Positions 9,375 to 20,210 of a stretch of DNA of 64,000 nt are shown here, one piece after another. The position numbers were made by a program, and so were the translations under genes. The first letter of the stretch is position 1. Each line of letters begins with the position of its first letter. Under the pieces are notes generated by a model. That model was given only the letters and a program-made list of their open reading frames with translations. It was not told the origin of the DNA and did not search any database. This DNA is from Rhizobiaceae bacterium (lineage in GTDB: Bacteria > Pseudomonadota > Alphaproteobacteria > Rhizobiales > Rhizobiaceae): the NCBI GenBank assembly GCA_017643025.1, contig JAEPOG010000004.1, positions 416,141 through 480,140 of the forward strand, written 5' to 3'.

Positions 9375-10265
9375 TCACTCGGCAGCCAGCGGCGCGGCCT
9401 CGAGATACATATCCGGCAAGGTGGTGAGTTCGGCTGCAAAACGCGTGAGATTGTTCGCAAGCGCAGCAAATCCGCCCGTCTTCTGATATGTCCGCTCGTT
9501 CATGTAGAGCCCGCGGTTGATCTCGATCTGCAGGGCGTGCAGACCGCGCGCCGGGCGGCCGTAATGTTCGGTGATGAACCCGCCCGCATAGGGTTTGTTG
9601 TGGGCGACCGCGTAGCCCATCTCGGTCAGTATGTTGATCGCGTGCTCCGTCAACGCGGCGGAAGCCGACGCTCCGAACCGGTCGCCGATGATGAAATCCG
9701 GACGTACACCATTGTCGCCGACCCGGATGCTGGCGGGCATGGAATGGCAATCGATCAGGACCGCATGACCGAAACGCGCATGCGTCTGCGCGATCAGCCG
9801 CTTCAGCGTCTCGTGATAGGGCTTGTAAAAAAGTTCGATGCGCTGCGCTGCTTCAGCCAAAGGCAGGCGCCGCCCGTAGATGTCCAGCCCCTCGCCCACC
9901 AGGCGCGGCACGGTTCCGAGGCCGCCGGCCACACGCGGCGAACGGATATTGGCAAAAGGTGGCAGCGGCTCGGCGAACATGCGCGGGTCGAGTTCCCAGG
10001 GTTCGCGGTTCACGTCGAGATAGGCGCGCGGAAAGTTTGCTGAAAGCAGCGGCGCGCCCAGCCTCACCGCGCCGTTGAAGAGTTCGTCGACGAAGCAGTC
10101 TTCCGACTTGCGGATGGTTTCGGCATCAAGCTTCGCCATGGCGAGGAAGCGGTTGGGATAATAGCGCCCGCTGTGCGGCGAGTTGAATACGAACGGTACG
10201 CGCTGTTCCGCCGCCTCCGCCACGCAAAACGGAGGCACGGACACAAAGTCCTCGCTTGCCGTCAT
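9375..10265 (-). CDS. N-formylglutamate amidohydrolase family protein
   Basis: A 296-residue zinc-type hydrolase of the FGase family. FVFNSPHSGRYYP, SEDCFVDELF, SANFPRAYLDVNREPWELD, ALLIDCHSMP-like (AVLIDCHSMPAS) and QIEINRGLYMNE are the conserved blocks; the histidines and the glutamate of these blocks form the metal site. The family hydrolyses N-formylglutamate in histidine breakdown (HutG type), but there are no other hut genes here, and relatives hydrolyse other N-acyl amino acids. The ATG at 10265 (MTASEDFVSVPPF) follows GGCGGGG; an upstream TTG at 10364 is less likely. Confidence 0.88.
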   Translation of the reverse strand: MTASEDFVSVPPFCVAEAAEQRVPFVFNSPHSGRYYPNRFLAMAKLDAETIRKSEDCFVDELFNGAVRLGAPLLSANFPRAYLDVNREPWELDPRMFAEPLPPFANIRSPRVAGGLGTVPRLVGEGLDIYGRRLPLAEAAQRIELFYKPYHETLKRLIAQTHARFGHAVLIDCHSMPASIRVGDNGVRPDFIIGDRFGASASAALTEHAINILTEMGYAVAHNKPYAGGFITEHYGRPARGLHALQIEINRGLYMNERTYQKTGGFAALANNLTRFAAELTTLPDMYLEAAPLAAE

Positions 10266-10387
10266 GCGCAGCCCCGCCGGGAATCCCGTCTCATCGGTCG
10301 AGCGTGCCCAATATTGCGTTCCCTGTCCAGTCGCGCCACCGGCCAACGAATGTATTGCAAACAACGGGATACAGGGAGAGCATTCAC

Positions 10388-10428
10388 TTGATGTTTACCC
10401 GCGGCCCCACATATAGCGCTATGGTTAA
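10388..10428 (+). promoter_or_regulatory. cpdR promoter with a CtrA half-site
   Basis: TTGATG (10388-10393) and ATATAG (10411-10416) are 17 bases apart. ATGGTTAA at 10421-10428 is the reverse complement of TTAACCAT, the CtrA half-site, and would sit at the transcription start. CpdR directs CtrA destruction, so this would form a feedback loop. Binding is inference from the motif. Confidence 0.5.
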
Positions 10429-10475
10429 CGGGGCGGCGCTGCCTGCGGCGGCATTGAATTCGGTCGGTAGGATTG

Positions 10476-10838
10476 ATGGCACGGATACTTCTGGCGGAAG
10501 ATGACGGAGACATGCGCCGCTTCTTGGTGAAGGCGCTCGAGCGGGCCGGTCACGACGTGATCGACTTCGACAATGGGGCATCAGCCTATGAGCGCGTTCG
10601 CGAGGAAGCCTTCTCGCTCCTGCTGACTGACATCGTCATGCCTGAAATGGACGGCATCGAGCTGGCCCGGCGCGCCACCGAGCTCGACCCCGACCTCAAG
10701 GTGATGTTCATTACCGGGTTCGCGGCCGTGGCGCTGAACCCGGATTCGAATGCGCCGAAGGATGCAAAGATCCTGTCGAAACCCTTCCACCTCAAGGATC
10801 TCGTCAACGAGGTGGACCGCATGCTGGCGGCGGCCTGA
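10476..10838 (+). CDS. cpdR: CpdR-type single-domain response regulator
   Basis: A 120-residue stand-alone receiver. LLAEDDGDMRRF holds the acidic pocket, Asp52 in LLLTDIVMPEMDGIELARR is the phosphorylation site, followed by MFITGFAAVAL and the lysine in KILSKPFHLKDLV. The stretch FITGFAAVALN is characteristic of CpdR. In Caulobacter, unphosphorylated CpdR primes ClpXP for degradation of CtrA and PdeA; in Sinorhizobium CpdR1 is needed for proper cell cycle and symbiosis. The ATG at 10476 follows TAGGA. Monocistronic, with a tRNA-Val gene behind it. Confidence 0.94.
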   Translation: MARILLAEDDGDMRRFLVKALERAGHDVIDFDNGASAYERVREEAFSLLLTDIVMPEMDGIELARRATELDPDLKVMFITGFAAVALNPDSNAPKDAKILSKPFHLKDLVNEVDRMLAAA

Positions 10839-10868
10839 CGGCCGCGAAACGAGGCGCAAACCACGCTA

Positions 10869-10897
10869 TTGACCCGACACGGCCCGTATGGTGTAAG
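10869..10897 (+). promoter_or_regulatory. Promoter of tRNA-Val
   Basis: TTGACC (10869-10874), a 17-base spacer and TGTAAG (10892-10897) lie just before the tRNA, with an expected start near 10904. Confidence 0.6.
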
Positions 10898-10909
10898 CGC
10901 GCGTCGGAT

Positions 10910-10984
<75 letters not shown>

Positions 10985-10997
10985 TCCTTCCAGATTT

Positions 10998-12491
10998 CTA
11001 TGCCGTCCGCGTGCGCCGCAGCGCATCGCGCCACCCCTTGATGAGGCGCTTGCGTTCGTCGTCGGCCATGGCCGACTTGAAGCGCCGTTCCAATGCCCAG
11101 CTCTTGGCGAATCCCTTCGCATCCGGCCACACGCCGGCGTGCGAACCGGCGAGCCAGGCAGCACCCAGCGCGGTAGTCTCCAGTATCTTCGGGCGATCGA
11201 CAGGCGCGTCCAGAATGTCGGCCAGCCGCTGCATGGTCCAGTCGGACGCCACCATGCCGCCATCCACCCTGAGCACAGTCTCGCCGCCACCGCGCGGCCA
11301 GTCCTTCTTCATCGCGTCGAGCAGGTCGCGGGTCTGGAAGGCCACGCTTTCGAGTGCTGCCTTCGCGAATTCAGCGGGGCCCGAGTTGCGCGTCAGGCCG
11401 AACATCGCGCCGCGCGCGTCGGCGTCCCAATGCGGCGCGCCGAGCCCAACGAATGCCGGCACAAGATAGACCTGCTGCGTCGGATCGGCCTGCGCCGCCA
11501 TCTCGCCGGTGTCTGCCGCGCGGCGAACGATCTTCAGCCCATCGCGCAGCCATTGCACGGCAGCGCCCGCGATGAAGATCGAACCCTCAAGCGCATAGGT
11601 CACCTTACCGTCGAGACGATAGGCAATGGTCGAAAGCAGCCTGTTTTTCGAGCGCACCAGTTCCGTGCCGGTATTGAGCACGGCAAAGCAGCCGGTGCCG
11701 TATGTCGACTTCATCATGCCCGGCTCGAAACAGGCCTGCCCGATCGTCGCTGCCTGCTGGTCCCCCGCGACGCCCAGGATCGGAATCTCGGCGCCGAACA
11801 GCTTCTTCTCGGTGGCGCCGAAATCGGCGGCGCAATCCTTCACCTCGGGAAGCATCGTGGCGGGAATGTCGAGCAGCTTCAGCAGTTCTGCGTCCCACTC
11901 GCCGGTGGCGATATTGTAGATCAGCGTTCGCGAGGCGTTGGTGGCGTCGGTCGCATGCGACTTGCCGCCGGTGAGCCGCCAGATGAGGAACGTGTCGATC
12001 GTGCCGGCGAGCAATTCGCCCTTCCTCGCACGCGCCCTCGCGCCTTTCACATTGTCGAGCAGCCAGGCGATCTTGGTGCCGGAGAAATAGGGATCGAGCA
12101 GCAGCCCTGTCTTTTTCGAGAATTTCGCTTCCAGGCCGCGCTTCTTGAGCTTCTGGCAAAGGGCGGCCGTCCGCCTGTCTTGCCACACGATGGCATTGTG
12201 GATCGGCTTGCCGGTCGCCTTGTCCCAGACAACGACCGTCTCGCGCTGGTTGGTGATGCCGATGGCCGCGATCTTGCTCGCGTCCAGCTTCGCCTTGCGC
12301 AGCGCAGAGCGAACCGTCGCAATCACGCTTTTCCAGATGTCTTCCGGGTCGTGCTCGACCCAGCCGGAGGCGGGATAGTGCTGCGGGAACTCCTTCTGCC
12401 CTGTCGCCACGGGGTTCATCCTGCCGTCGAACACGATCGCCCGGCTCGACGTGGTGCCCTGGTCGATTGCAAGTACGTATCGGCCCGCCAT
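10998..12491 (-). CDS. glpK: Glycerol kinase
   Basis: A 497-residue FGGY-family kinase that traps imported glycerol as glycerol 3-phosphate. [15 protein letters not shown] forms the first phosphate loop, GITNQRET and [10 protein letters not shown] line the glycerol site, GVAGDQQAA and YGTGCF are in the second lobe, and the C-terminal region carries the FGGY-type [12 protein letters not shown]. Length is normal. The ATG at 12491 is preceded by GGAGGAGAGG. It is the last gene of the leftward glp operon, separated from glpV by a strong hairpin. No clear EIIA-Glc-type regulation signal. Confidence 0.97.
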   Translation of the reverse strand: MAGRYVLAIDQGTTSSRAIVFDGRMNPVATGQKEFPQHYPASGWVEHDPEDIWKSVIATVRSALRKAKLDASKIAAIGITNQRETVVVWDKATGKPIHNAIVWQDRRTAALCQKLKKRGLEAKFSKKTGLLLDPYFSGTKIAWLLDNVKGARARARKGELLAGTIDTFLIWRLTGGKSHATDATNASRTLIYNIATGEWDAELLKLLDIPATMLPEVKDCAADFGATEKKLFGAEIPILGVAGDQQAATIGQACFEPGMMKSTYGTGCFAVLNTGTELVRSKNRLLSTIAYRLDGKVTYALEGSIFIAGAAVQWLRDGLKIVRRAADTGEMAAQADPTQQVYLVPAFVGLGAPHWDADARGAMFGLTRNSGPAEFAKAALESVAFQTRDLLDAMKKDWPRGGGETVLRVDGGMVASDWTMQRLADILDAPVDRPKILETTALGAAWLAGSHAGVWPDAKGFAKSWALERRFKSAMADDERKRLIKGWRDALRRTRTA

Positions 12492-12511
12492 CCTCTCCTC
12501 CTGTCATGGCA

Positions 12512-12540
12512 AGGGGAGGCGGCCCGAGGCCGCCTCCCCT
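12512..12540 (-). repeat. 13-bp perfect hairpin between glpV and glpK
   Basis: AGGGGAGGCGGCC and its complement flank the loop CGA. There is no T-run in the direction of transcription, so it is more likely an mRNA-stabilising or attenuating element after the binding-protein gene than a full terminator. Confidence 0.75.
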
Positions 12541-12576
12541 GTCTCTTCGGTCGCCGCGATCAATGCGGCGTCCCGC

Positions 12577-14319
<1,743 letters not shown>

Positions 14320-14397
14320 GAGTATCCTCCCAATTGCAGGTTGCGAGTGCGATGGGAGCGGTCGCCTGCACGCGGCCGCTCCACCTTTTTTCCCGCT

Positions 14398-14682
14398 CTA
14401 GACGAACCGAAACACGAGAACCGCGTAAACGATCGAGAGAGCGAGAGCCCACCACAGGTTGGGTCCGATCAGACCCAACCAAGCGAGATGGATGTAGGCG
14501 CTGCCAAGCAGCGATATGAAAAGCCGGTCGCCGCGCGTCGTGTGGAGACCGAGCACGCCGTCGCGCGGTGCGCCGCCGGGCCTCACAAACTCCCACGCCG
14601 TCATGCCGGCCAGCAATAGCGCGATCACGGCAAAGAAGGTTGCCGTCTGCCAGGTCCAGGCCATCCAGCTGAGGTCGAACAT
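14398..14682 (-). CDS. glpU: Small membrane protein of the glycerol transporter (DUF2160)
   Basis: A 94-residue protein with three hydrophobic segments (about residues 12-31, 54-72 and 76-93), of the DUF2160 family. It is a constant companion of glpV and the permease genes in rhizobial glycerol operons, but its biochemical role is unknown; a regulatory or assembly subunit of the transporter is a guess. The ATG at 14682 follows GGGAGGAAG, and the gene lies 15 bases after glpQ. Confidence 0.9.
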   Translation of the reverse strand: MFDLSWMAWTWQTATFFAVIALLLAGMTAWEFVRPGGAPRDGVLGLHTTRGDRLFISLLGSAYIHLAWLGLIGPNLWWALALSIVYAVLVFRFV

Positions 14683-14697
14683 AGCTTCCTCCCTTCC

Positions 14698-15495
14698 TCA
14701 CACGCGCCCGAGGGCGAAGCCCTTGGCGATGTAGTTGCGGACGAAATAGATCACGAGCGCGCCCGGAATGATGGTGAGCACCCCGGCGGCGGCGAGAAGC
14801 CCGAGCTCGTATCCGGACGTCGATGCGGTGCGCGTCATCACGGCGGCGATCGGCTTGGCGGCGACAGCCGTCAGCGACTTGGCGAGCAACATCTCCACCC
14901 ACGAGAACATGAAGCAGAAGAAAGCGGTGACGCCGATGCCGCTCGCGATCAACGGCATGAAGATCTTCACGAAGAAGCGAGGCCATGAATAGCCGTCGAT
15001 ATAGGCCGTCTCGTCGATCTCCTTCGGCACGCCGGACATGAAGCCTTCGAGAATCCACACCGCCAGCGGAATGTTGAACAGGCAATGCGCGAGAGCCACC
15101 GCCCACGGCGTGTCGAACAGGTTGATGGCCGAATAGAGCTGGTAGAACGGCAGCGCGAACACGGCCGGCGGCGCCATTCGGTTGGTCAGCAGCCAGAAGA
15201 AAAGGTGCTTGTCGCCGAGGAAGCGGTAGCGCGAAAACGCATAGGCCGCCGGCAGCGCTACGGTCACCGAGATGACCGTGTTGATCACCACATATGAGAT
15301 CGAACTGAGATAGCCATTGTACCAGACCGGGTTGGTCAGGATCTCGACATAGCTCGCCGTCGTGAAGTTGCGCGGATAGAGCGAAAAGCCGCCAAGGATC
15401 TCGTTTGTCGTCTTGAACGACATATTGATAAGCCAATAGATCGGCAGCATCAGGAATATGATGTAGACGGTGGGGACCAGCCAGCGCAGCCTCAT
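14698..15495 (-). CDS. glpQ: Glycerol ABC transporter permease
   Basis: A 265-residue MalG-type inner-membrane permease with six predicted spans. The cytoplasmic coupling motif is the EAA-like loop around ETAYIDGYSWPRFFVKIFMPLI. The start ATG at 15495 overlaps the stop of glpP by four bases (ATGA), which decides the start and implies translational coupling. Pairs with GlpP. Confidence 0.94.
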   Translation of the reverse strand: MRLRWLVPTVYIIFLMLPIYWLINMSFKTTNEILGGFSLYPRNFTTASYVEILTNPVWYNGYLSSISYVVINTVISVTVALPAAYAFSRYRFLGDKHLFFWLLTNRMAPPAVFALPFYQLYSAINLFDTPWAVALAHCLFNIPLAVWILEGFMSGVPKEIDETAYIDGYSWPRFFVKIFMPLIASGIGVTAFFCFMFSWVEMLLAKSLTAVAAKPIAAVMTRTASTSGYELGLLAAAGVLTIIPGALVIYFVRNYIAKGFALGRV

Positions 15496-16355
15496 TGCTC
15501 GTCCCCCCTGGTCATCAGCGTGTAGAAGCACCAGCAGGCGAGCAGGGTCATCAGGAAGTAGATGACGCTCATCGCCGCCGCGATGCCGAGGTTGAACTCG
15601 CCGAGCGCGGCCTTCACCAGATCGATCGACAGGAAGGTCGTCGTGTTGCCCGGTCCGCCGCCGGTCAGGACGAAGGGCTCTGTGTAGATCATGAAAGAGT
15701 CGATGAAACGCAGCAGGACCGCGATGGTCAGCACGCGCCGCATCTTCGGCAACTGGATGTAGCGGAACACGGACCATGCCGATGCGCTGTCGATGCGCGC
15801 AGCCTGGTAATAGGCGTCGGGGATCGAGCGCAGCCCGGCATAGGCGAGCAGCACCACCAGCGACGTCCAGTGCCAGACATCCATGAGCACGACGGTGAAC
15901 CAGGCGGACCCCGGCTGCCGCGTGAAGTTGTAGTCGATGCCGATGGCGTTGATGACGTAGCCGAGCAGCCCGATGTCCGGCAGCGCGAAGATGTTCCACA
16001 TGGCGCCGACGACGTTCCACGGGATCAGCAGCGGCAGCGCCATCAGCACCAGGCACACCGGCACCCAAGGCCCCGAGCGCGGCATGGCGAGCGCGACCGC
16101 GACGCCAAGCGGTATCTCGATCGCCAGGATGACCAGCGTGAAGATGATCTGCCGCGTCAGCGAGGCGTGGAAGCGGCTCGAGGTGAGCACCTGCTCGTAC
16201 CACTTGAAGCCTTCGAAGAAGAACAGGTTGTTGCCGAACGTTTCCTGCACCGAATAGTTCACCACCGTCATCAGCGGGATGATGGCGTTGAAGGCGACCA
16301 GCAGCAGGACCGGCAGCACCATGAACCAGGCACGGTTGTTGAGCGTCTTGTTCAT
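15492..16355 (-). CDS. glpP: Glycerol ABC transporter permease
   Basis: A 287-residue MalF/UgpA-like permease with six hydrophobic segments. The EAA-type loop is YYQAARIDSASAWSVFRYIQLPKMR. The start MNKTLNN at 16355 has CGGAGGCG upstream and overlaps the glpT stop by four bases; a start nine codons earlier is open but lacks a site. Heterodimer with GlpQ forms the channel. Confidence 0.94.
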   Translation of the reverse strand: MNKTLNNRAWFMVLPVLLLVAFNAIIPLMTVVNYSVQETFGNNLFFFEGFKWYEQVLTSSRFHASLTRQIIFTLVILAIEIPLGVAVALAMPRSGPWVPVCLVLMALPLLIPWNVVGAMWNIFALPDIGLLGYVINAIGIDYNFTRQPGSAWFTVVLMDVWHWTSLVVLLAYAGLRSIPDAYYQAARIDSASAWSVFRYIQLPKMRRVLTIAVLLRFIDSFMIYTEPFVLTGGGPGNTTTFLSIDLVKAALGEFNLGIAAAMSVIYFLMTLLACWCFYTLMTRGDEQ

Positions 16356-17428
16356 GCCCGCGCCTCCGGTTCGACGCGCCATGAGTCGGCGTAGATGTTG
16401 ATGCCGGCGGGATCGAAGGCGAGCCTTGCATCGGCCGGAATTTCACCGTCTTCGCCAACGACGACGGCGACGGGATGACTCTCGAGCGTGCCGCGCACGA
16501 TCTTCTGCCGGCCGATGTCCTCGATCTTGGAGATGGCGAACGGCGCGCCCTCGCGCCCGAGGCTGAGATATTCGGGCCTGATGCCGAGTTCGGTTTTGGC
16601 GCCGTTCTCGATCTTCACCGGGGCTGGCAGCGGGACTGCTACTTCGCCGATGCGCGCGGTCGTACCGTCGAGCTTGACCGGCAGCACGTTCATCCCCGGC
16701 GAGCCGATGAAATAGCCGACGAATGTGTGGCTCGGACGCTCGAACAACTCGGCCGGCGTACCGATCTGAACGATCTCGCCCTCATACATGACGACCACGA
16801 CATCGGCGAAAGTCAGCGCTTCGGTCTGGTCGTGCGTGACATAGACCATTGTGAAGCCGACCCGGCGGTGGAGCTGCTTCAGCTGTGAGCGCAGCATCCA
16901 TTTCATGTGCGGGTCGATGACGGTCAGCGGCTCGTCGAACAGGATCGCGTTGACGTCGGAGCGAACCAGCCCCCGGCCGAGCGCGATCTTCTGCTTGCTG
17001 TCCGCTGTCAGCCGGTTGGCGCGGCGGTCGGCCATACCGCCGAGGTCGATCATGTCGATGATCTCGCGGACCCGGGTGTCAACCTCCGCCTCTGGCACAC
17101 CCCTGTTCCGGAGAGGGAATGCGAGGTTCTGGTAGACAGTCATCGTGTCGTAGACGACCGGGAACTGGAACACCTGTGCGATGTTGCGTTCCTCGGTCGA
17201 AAGCGCGGTGACGTCGCGCCCGTCAAACAGCACCTTGCCGTCGCTCGGCCTGAGCAGACCGGAAATGATGTTGAGCAACGTGGTCTTGCCACAGCCCGAC
17301 GGCCCCAGCAGCGCGCAGGCAGTGCCGTCGGCGAAGGTGTGATGCACCTCCTTCAGCGCGTAGTCCGCCTCCGACCGCGGGTCGGCGGTGTAGGCGTGGC
17401 GGATATGATCGAGATCGATACGCGCCAT
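16352..17428 (-). CDS. glpT: Glycerol ABC transporter ATPase with a degenerate signature motif
   Basis: A 358-residue CUT1-type ATPase with a C-terminal regulatory domain. Walker A GPSGCGKT (42-49), Q-loop VFQFP, Walker B ILFDEP (162-167) and the switch histidine His199 (VTHDQTEAL) are intact. The ABC signature LSGGQ is replaced by LTADS (140-144). Not the major-facilitator GlpT of E. coli; the name follows the Rhizobium glpSTPQUV operon. Its partner GlpS has the opposite pattern, so the pair should contain one competent and one degenerate ATP site. Starts three bases after glpS. Confidence 0.93.
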   Translation of the reverse strand: MARIDLDHIRHAYTADPRSEADYALKEVHHTFADGTACALLGPSGCGKTTLLNIISGLLRPSDGKVLFDGRDVTALSTEERNIAQVFQFPVVYDTMTVYQNLAFPLRNRGVPEAEVDTRVREIIDMIDLGGMADRRANRLTADSKQKIALGRGLVRSDVNAILFDEPLTVIDPHMKWMLRSQLKQLHRRVGFTMVYVTHDQTEALTFADVVVVMYEGEIVQIGTPAELFERPSHTFVGYFIGSPGMNVLPVKLDGTTARIGEVAVPLPAPVKIENGAKTELGIRPEYLSLGREGAPFAISKIEDIGRQKIVRGTLESHPVAVVVGEDGEIPADARLAFDPAGINIYADSWRVEPEARA

Positions 17429-17431
17429 CGC

Positions 17432-18514
17432 TCAGGCCGCCTTCCTGTCGGGAACACGCACGGCGTTGCCGTCCATGTCGAAGACCAGCAGGTGCCGCGG
17501 GTCGATATAGACATCGACCGTTTCATCGGGCTCCAGCGAAACGATGCCGTGCGACAGCATCACCCAGCGCGAGCCCCCGAACTCGACATGGACGAAGCTC
17601 TCCGAGCCGGTGATCTCGGTCACCTGAACCCGCGCCCGCAGGGCCTTCGCGCCGGGTACGGGCGGGCGGAGGGAGAGATGGTGGGGCTGAAAGCCGATTG
17701 TGTACGCCGCATCGGCTATGTCCGCCAGTTCGACGGGCACCGGGAGGTCGGCCCCACCATCAAGGCTGAATTTCGCGCCCTTCTTGGGCAGGACGATCGT
17801 GTTGAGAGGCGGATCGGCGAAGGTCCGCGCCGTCACCAGATCGTTGGGCTTACGGAAGACTTCGATCGTCGGTCCGAACTGCGTCACCCGACCCTCGTTG
17901 AGAGTAGCCGTGCTGCCCCCCAGCAGCAGTGCTTCGTGCGGCTCGGTCGTCGCGTAGACAAAGATGGCGCCGGTTTCGGCAAAAACCTTCGGCAGCTCTT
18001 CGCGCAATTCCTCGCGCAGCTTGTAGTCGAGGTTGGCCAGCGGCTCGTCGAGCAGCACGAGGCTGGCGTTCTTGACGATAGCCCGCGCCAGGGCTGTGCG
18101 CTGCTGCTGCCCGCCCGAAAGCTGCAGCGGCGTGCGGTCGAGATAGGGCGTGAGCTTGAGCAGCTCGGCGGCGCGGCGAACCTCGGCGTCGATGTGCTTC
18201 TTGTCCGCGCCGCGCACCCTGAGCGGCGAGGCGATATTTTCGTACACCGTCATCGCCGGATAGTTGATGAACTGCTGGTAGACCATCGCGACGTTGCGCT
18301 GCTGCACCGGCACGCCAGTTACGTCCTGCCCGTCAAACCAGACCGACCCAGAGCTCGGACGGTCCAGCCCAGCCATCAGCCGCATGAGGCTCGTCTTGCC
18401 GGAAAGCGTCGGGCCCAGCAGCACGTTGAGCGTGCCCTTGCTGAGCGCGAGCGAAACGTCGTCGATCCAGTTTTCGGCGCCGACGGCAAGGGAGACGTTT
18501 TTCAGTTCAAGCAT
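17432..18514 (-). CDS. glpS: Glycerol ABC transporter ATPase lacking the switch histidine
   Basis: A 360-residue CUT1-type ATPase. Walker A is GPTLSGKT (34-41), the signature LSGGQ is intact (132-136), Walker B is LVLLDEP (152-158). At the H-loop, YATTEPHEAL replaces the usual YVTHDQxEA, putting Thr190 where the switch histidine should be. It should form a heterodimer with GlpT. ATG at 18514 follows GGGAGGCGG. Twelve bases separate it from glpD, so it belongs to the same transcript. Confidence 0.93.
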   Translation of the reverse strand: MLELKNVSLAVGAENWIDDVSLALSKGTLNVLLGPTLSGKTSLMRLMAGLDRPSSGSVWFDGQDVTGVPVQQRNVAMVYQQFINYPAMTVYENIASPLRVRGADKKHIDAEVRRAAELLKLTPYLDRTPLQLSGGQQQRTALARAIVKNASLVLLDEPLANLDYKLREELREELPKVFAETGAIFVYATTEPHEALLLGGSTATLNEGRVTQFGPTIEVFRKPNDLVTARTFADPPLNTIVLPKKGAKFSLDGGADLPVPVELADIADAAYTIGFQPHHLSLRPPVPGAKALRARVQVTEITGSESFVHVEFGGSRWVMLSHGIVSLEPDETVDVYIDPRHLLVFDMDGNAVRVPDRKAA

Positions 18515-18526
18515 CGCCCCGCCTCC

Positions 18527-20056
18527 CTATTCCGCAGCCTGATGGTGCAGGGTTTGCGTGTAGTCGTGCAGAAACGCATCGAGTTCCGATGCTTCTTCTG
18601 CCGAAGTGACGAGCCCGCGCTTTGTTCGCCGCCATAGAACGTCGTCGGCCGTGGCAGCCCATTCCTGGCGGGCGAGATAAGTCACCTCCGCCTCGTAGAG
18701 GTCTGCGCCGAAATGCCGGCCCAGATCCTTCAACGCACCTGCGTTGCCGAGTAGGGCGCGCGCACGCGTTCCGTAGAGCCGGACCAGCCGGCGGGCGTGG
18801 GAGCGCGCCAGAAAAGGGTAGTCGGCCAGCAACCCGTTCACCTGGGCTTCGTATCCATCCGCGGGGAAATCTCCGCCCGGAAGCGCCGCGCCGGCGGTCC
18901 AGGCGGGCTTGCGCTTGCCGATCAGGCCTCCGATCTTTCCGACGACCTCCTCCGCGAGCTTGCGATAGGTGGTGATCTTGCCGCCGAAAATATTGACGAT
19001 CGGGGCCTTGCCGGGACCGCTGTCGGTACGCAGCACGTAGTCGCGGGTCGCTTCCTGCGCCTTTGATGCGCCGTCGTCGAAGAGCGGCCGCACGCCGGAA
19101 TAGGTCCAGACGATGTCGTCCGCCGTCACCGGTTCGCGGAAATAGGAACTGGCGCCCTCGCAGAGATACGCGACCTCCTCGTCGGTGATCTTCGCCTCGC
19201 CTGGATCGCCCTCGAAATCCCGGTCGGTGGTGCCGATCAGCGTGAAGTCTTCCTCATAGGGAATGGCGAAGAAGATGCGTCCGTCGCTGTTCTGGAAGAA
19301 ATAGGATCTGTCGTGCTCGAACTTGCGCTTGATGACGATGTGGCTGCCCTGGACCAGCCTGATGTTGTCGGCGTCATTCTGGCCGACAGTGGCCGCGAGG
19401 ACTGAATCCACCCACGGGCCGGACGCATTGACCAGCAGCCTGGCGGTGACGTTCTGGCGTTGTCCGGAACGTCCATCCTCAAGCGTGATCGTCCAAAGCT
19501 CGCCATCTCTCTCTGCCCTGACCACGCGGGTTCGCGTGCGTATGCCGGCGCCCAGATCGGCGGCCGAGCGCGCGTTGAGAACGACCAGGCGCGCATCGTT
19601 CACCCAGCAATCCGAAAACTCGAACGCCTTGACGAATTCCGGCTTGATCGGGACACCCGCCGGATCGGAATTCAGGTCAAGCGTCCGGGTTGGGGGCAGC
19701 TTTTTCCGGCCGCCGATATGGTCGTAGATGAACAGGCCGAGCCGGAGGAACCAGGCCGGGCGCAGTCCACTGTGATGCGGCAGCACGAGCCGGAGCGGCC
19801 AGATGATGTGCGGCGCCATCGCCCACAGCACTTCGCGTTCCATCAGCGCTTCGCGCACGAGACCGAACTCGTATTGTTCGAGGTAGCGCAGTCCGCCATG
19901 GATGAGTTTGGTCGATCCGGACGAGGTGCCCGATCCGAGGTCGTTCATCTCGGCCAGCATTACGGAATATCCGCGCCCGGCTGCATCGCGTGCGATGCCG
20001 CAGCCGTTTATTCCGCCGCCTATGACGAATACGTCGTAAGGCTCAGCTCGCGCCAA
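18527..20056 (-). CDS. glpD: Aerobic glycerol-3-phosphate dehydrogenase
   Basis: A 509-residue FAD enzyme that oxidises glycerol 3-phosphate to dihydroxyacetone phosphate at the membrane, passing electrons to quinone. DVFVIGGGINGCGIARDAAGRG is split by the FAD dinucleotide fold near the N terminus; SGTSSGSTKLIHGGLRYLE and the C-terminal VNIFGGKITTYRKLAEE are typical. I chose the TTG at 20056 because GGGGAGG lies six bases before it, at positions that would be codons 5-6 if the ATG at 20080 were used; that ATG has no ribosome site. First gene of the glp operon. Confidence 0.93.
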   Translation of the reverse strand: MARAEPYDVFVIGGGINGCGIARDAAGRGYSVMLAEMNDLGSGTSSGSTKLIHGGLRYLEQYEFGLVREALMEREVLWAMAPHIIWPLRLVLPHHSGLRPAWFLRLGLFIYDHIGGRKKLPPTRTLDLNSDPAGVPIKPEFVKAFEFSDCWVNDARLVVLNARSAADLGAGIRTRTRVVRAERDGELWTITLEDGRSGQRQNVTARLLVNASGPWVDSVLAATVGQNDADNIRLVQGSHIVIKRKFEHDRSYFFQNSDGRIFFAIPYEEDFTLIGTTDRDFEGDPGEAKITDEEVAYLCEGASSYFREPVTADDIVWTYSGVRPLFDDGASKAQEATRDYVLRTDSGPGKAPIVNIFGGKITTYRKLAEEVVGKIGGLIGKRKPAWTAGAALPGGDFPADGYEAQVNGLLADYPFLARSHARRLVRLYGTRARALLGNAGALKDLGRHFGADLYEAEVTYLARQEWAATADDVLWRRTKRGLVTSAEEASELDAFLHDYTQTLHHQAAE

Positions 20057-20113
20057 GAGTGACCTCCCCTGCTTTCGCATTGCAGCATTTTTTGTGTTCG
20101 CGAAAGCTGGAAA

Positions 20114-20150
20114 AACCTATTTGGCGCAAAAACGAATGTCAAACGAAAGT
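20114..20150 (-). promoter_or_regulatory. glp operon promoter with putative GlpR repeats
   Basis: On the minus strand TTGACA (20142-20137), a 17-base spacer and TAGGTT (20119-20114) form a promoter. Two copies of AACGAA on the plus strand (20131-20136 and 20142-20147), 11 bases apart, overlap and flank the -35 box. DeoR-type GlpR proteins bind sites of TTCG character, so this is the likely operator. Confidence 0.5.
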
Positions 20151-20210
20151 TAATGAAAGAAGTTCGCGCGCGCTCGCGCCCGTTGCTGGTGCAGTGAATA
20201 CCGTTCGGAT

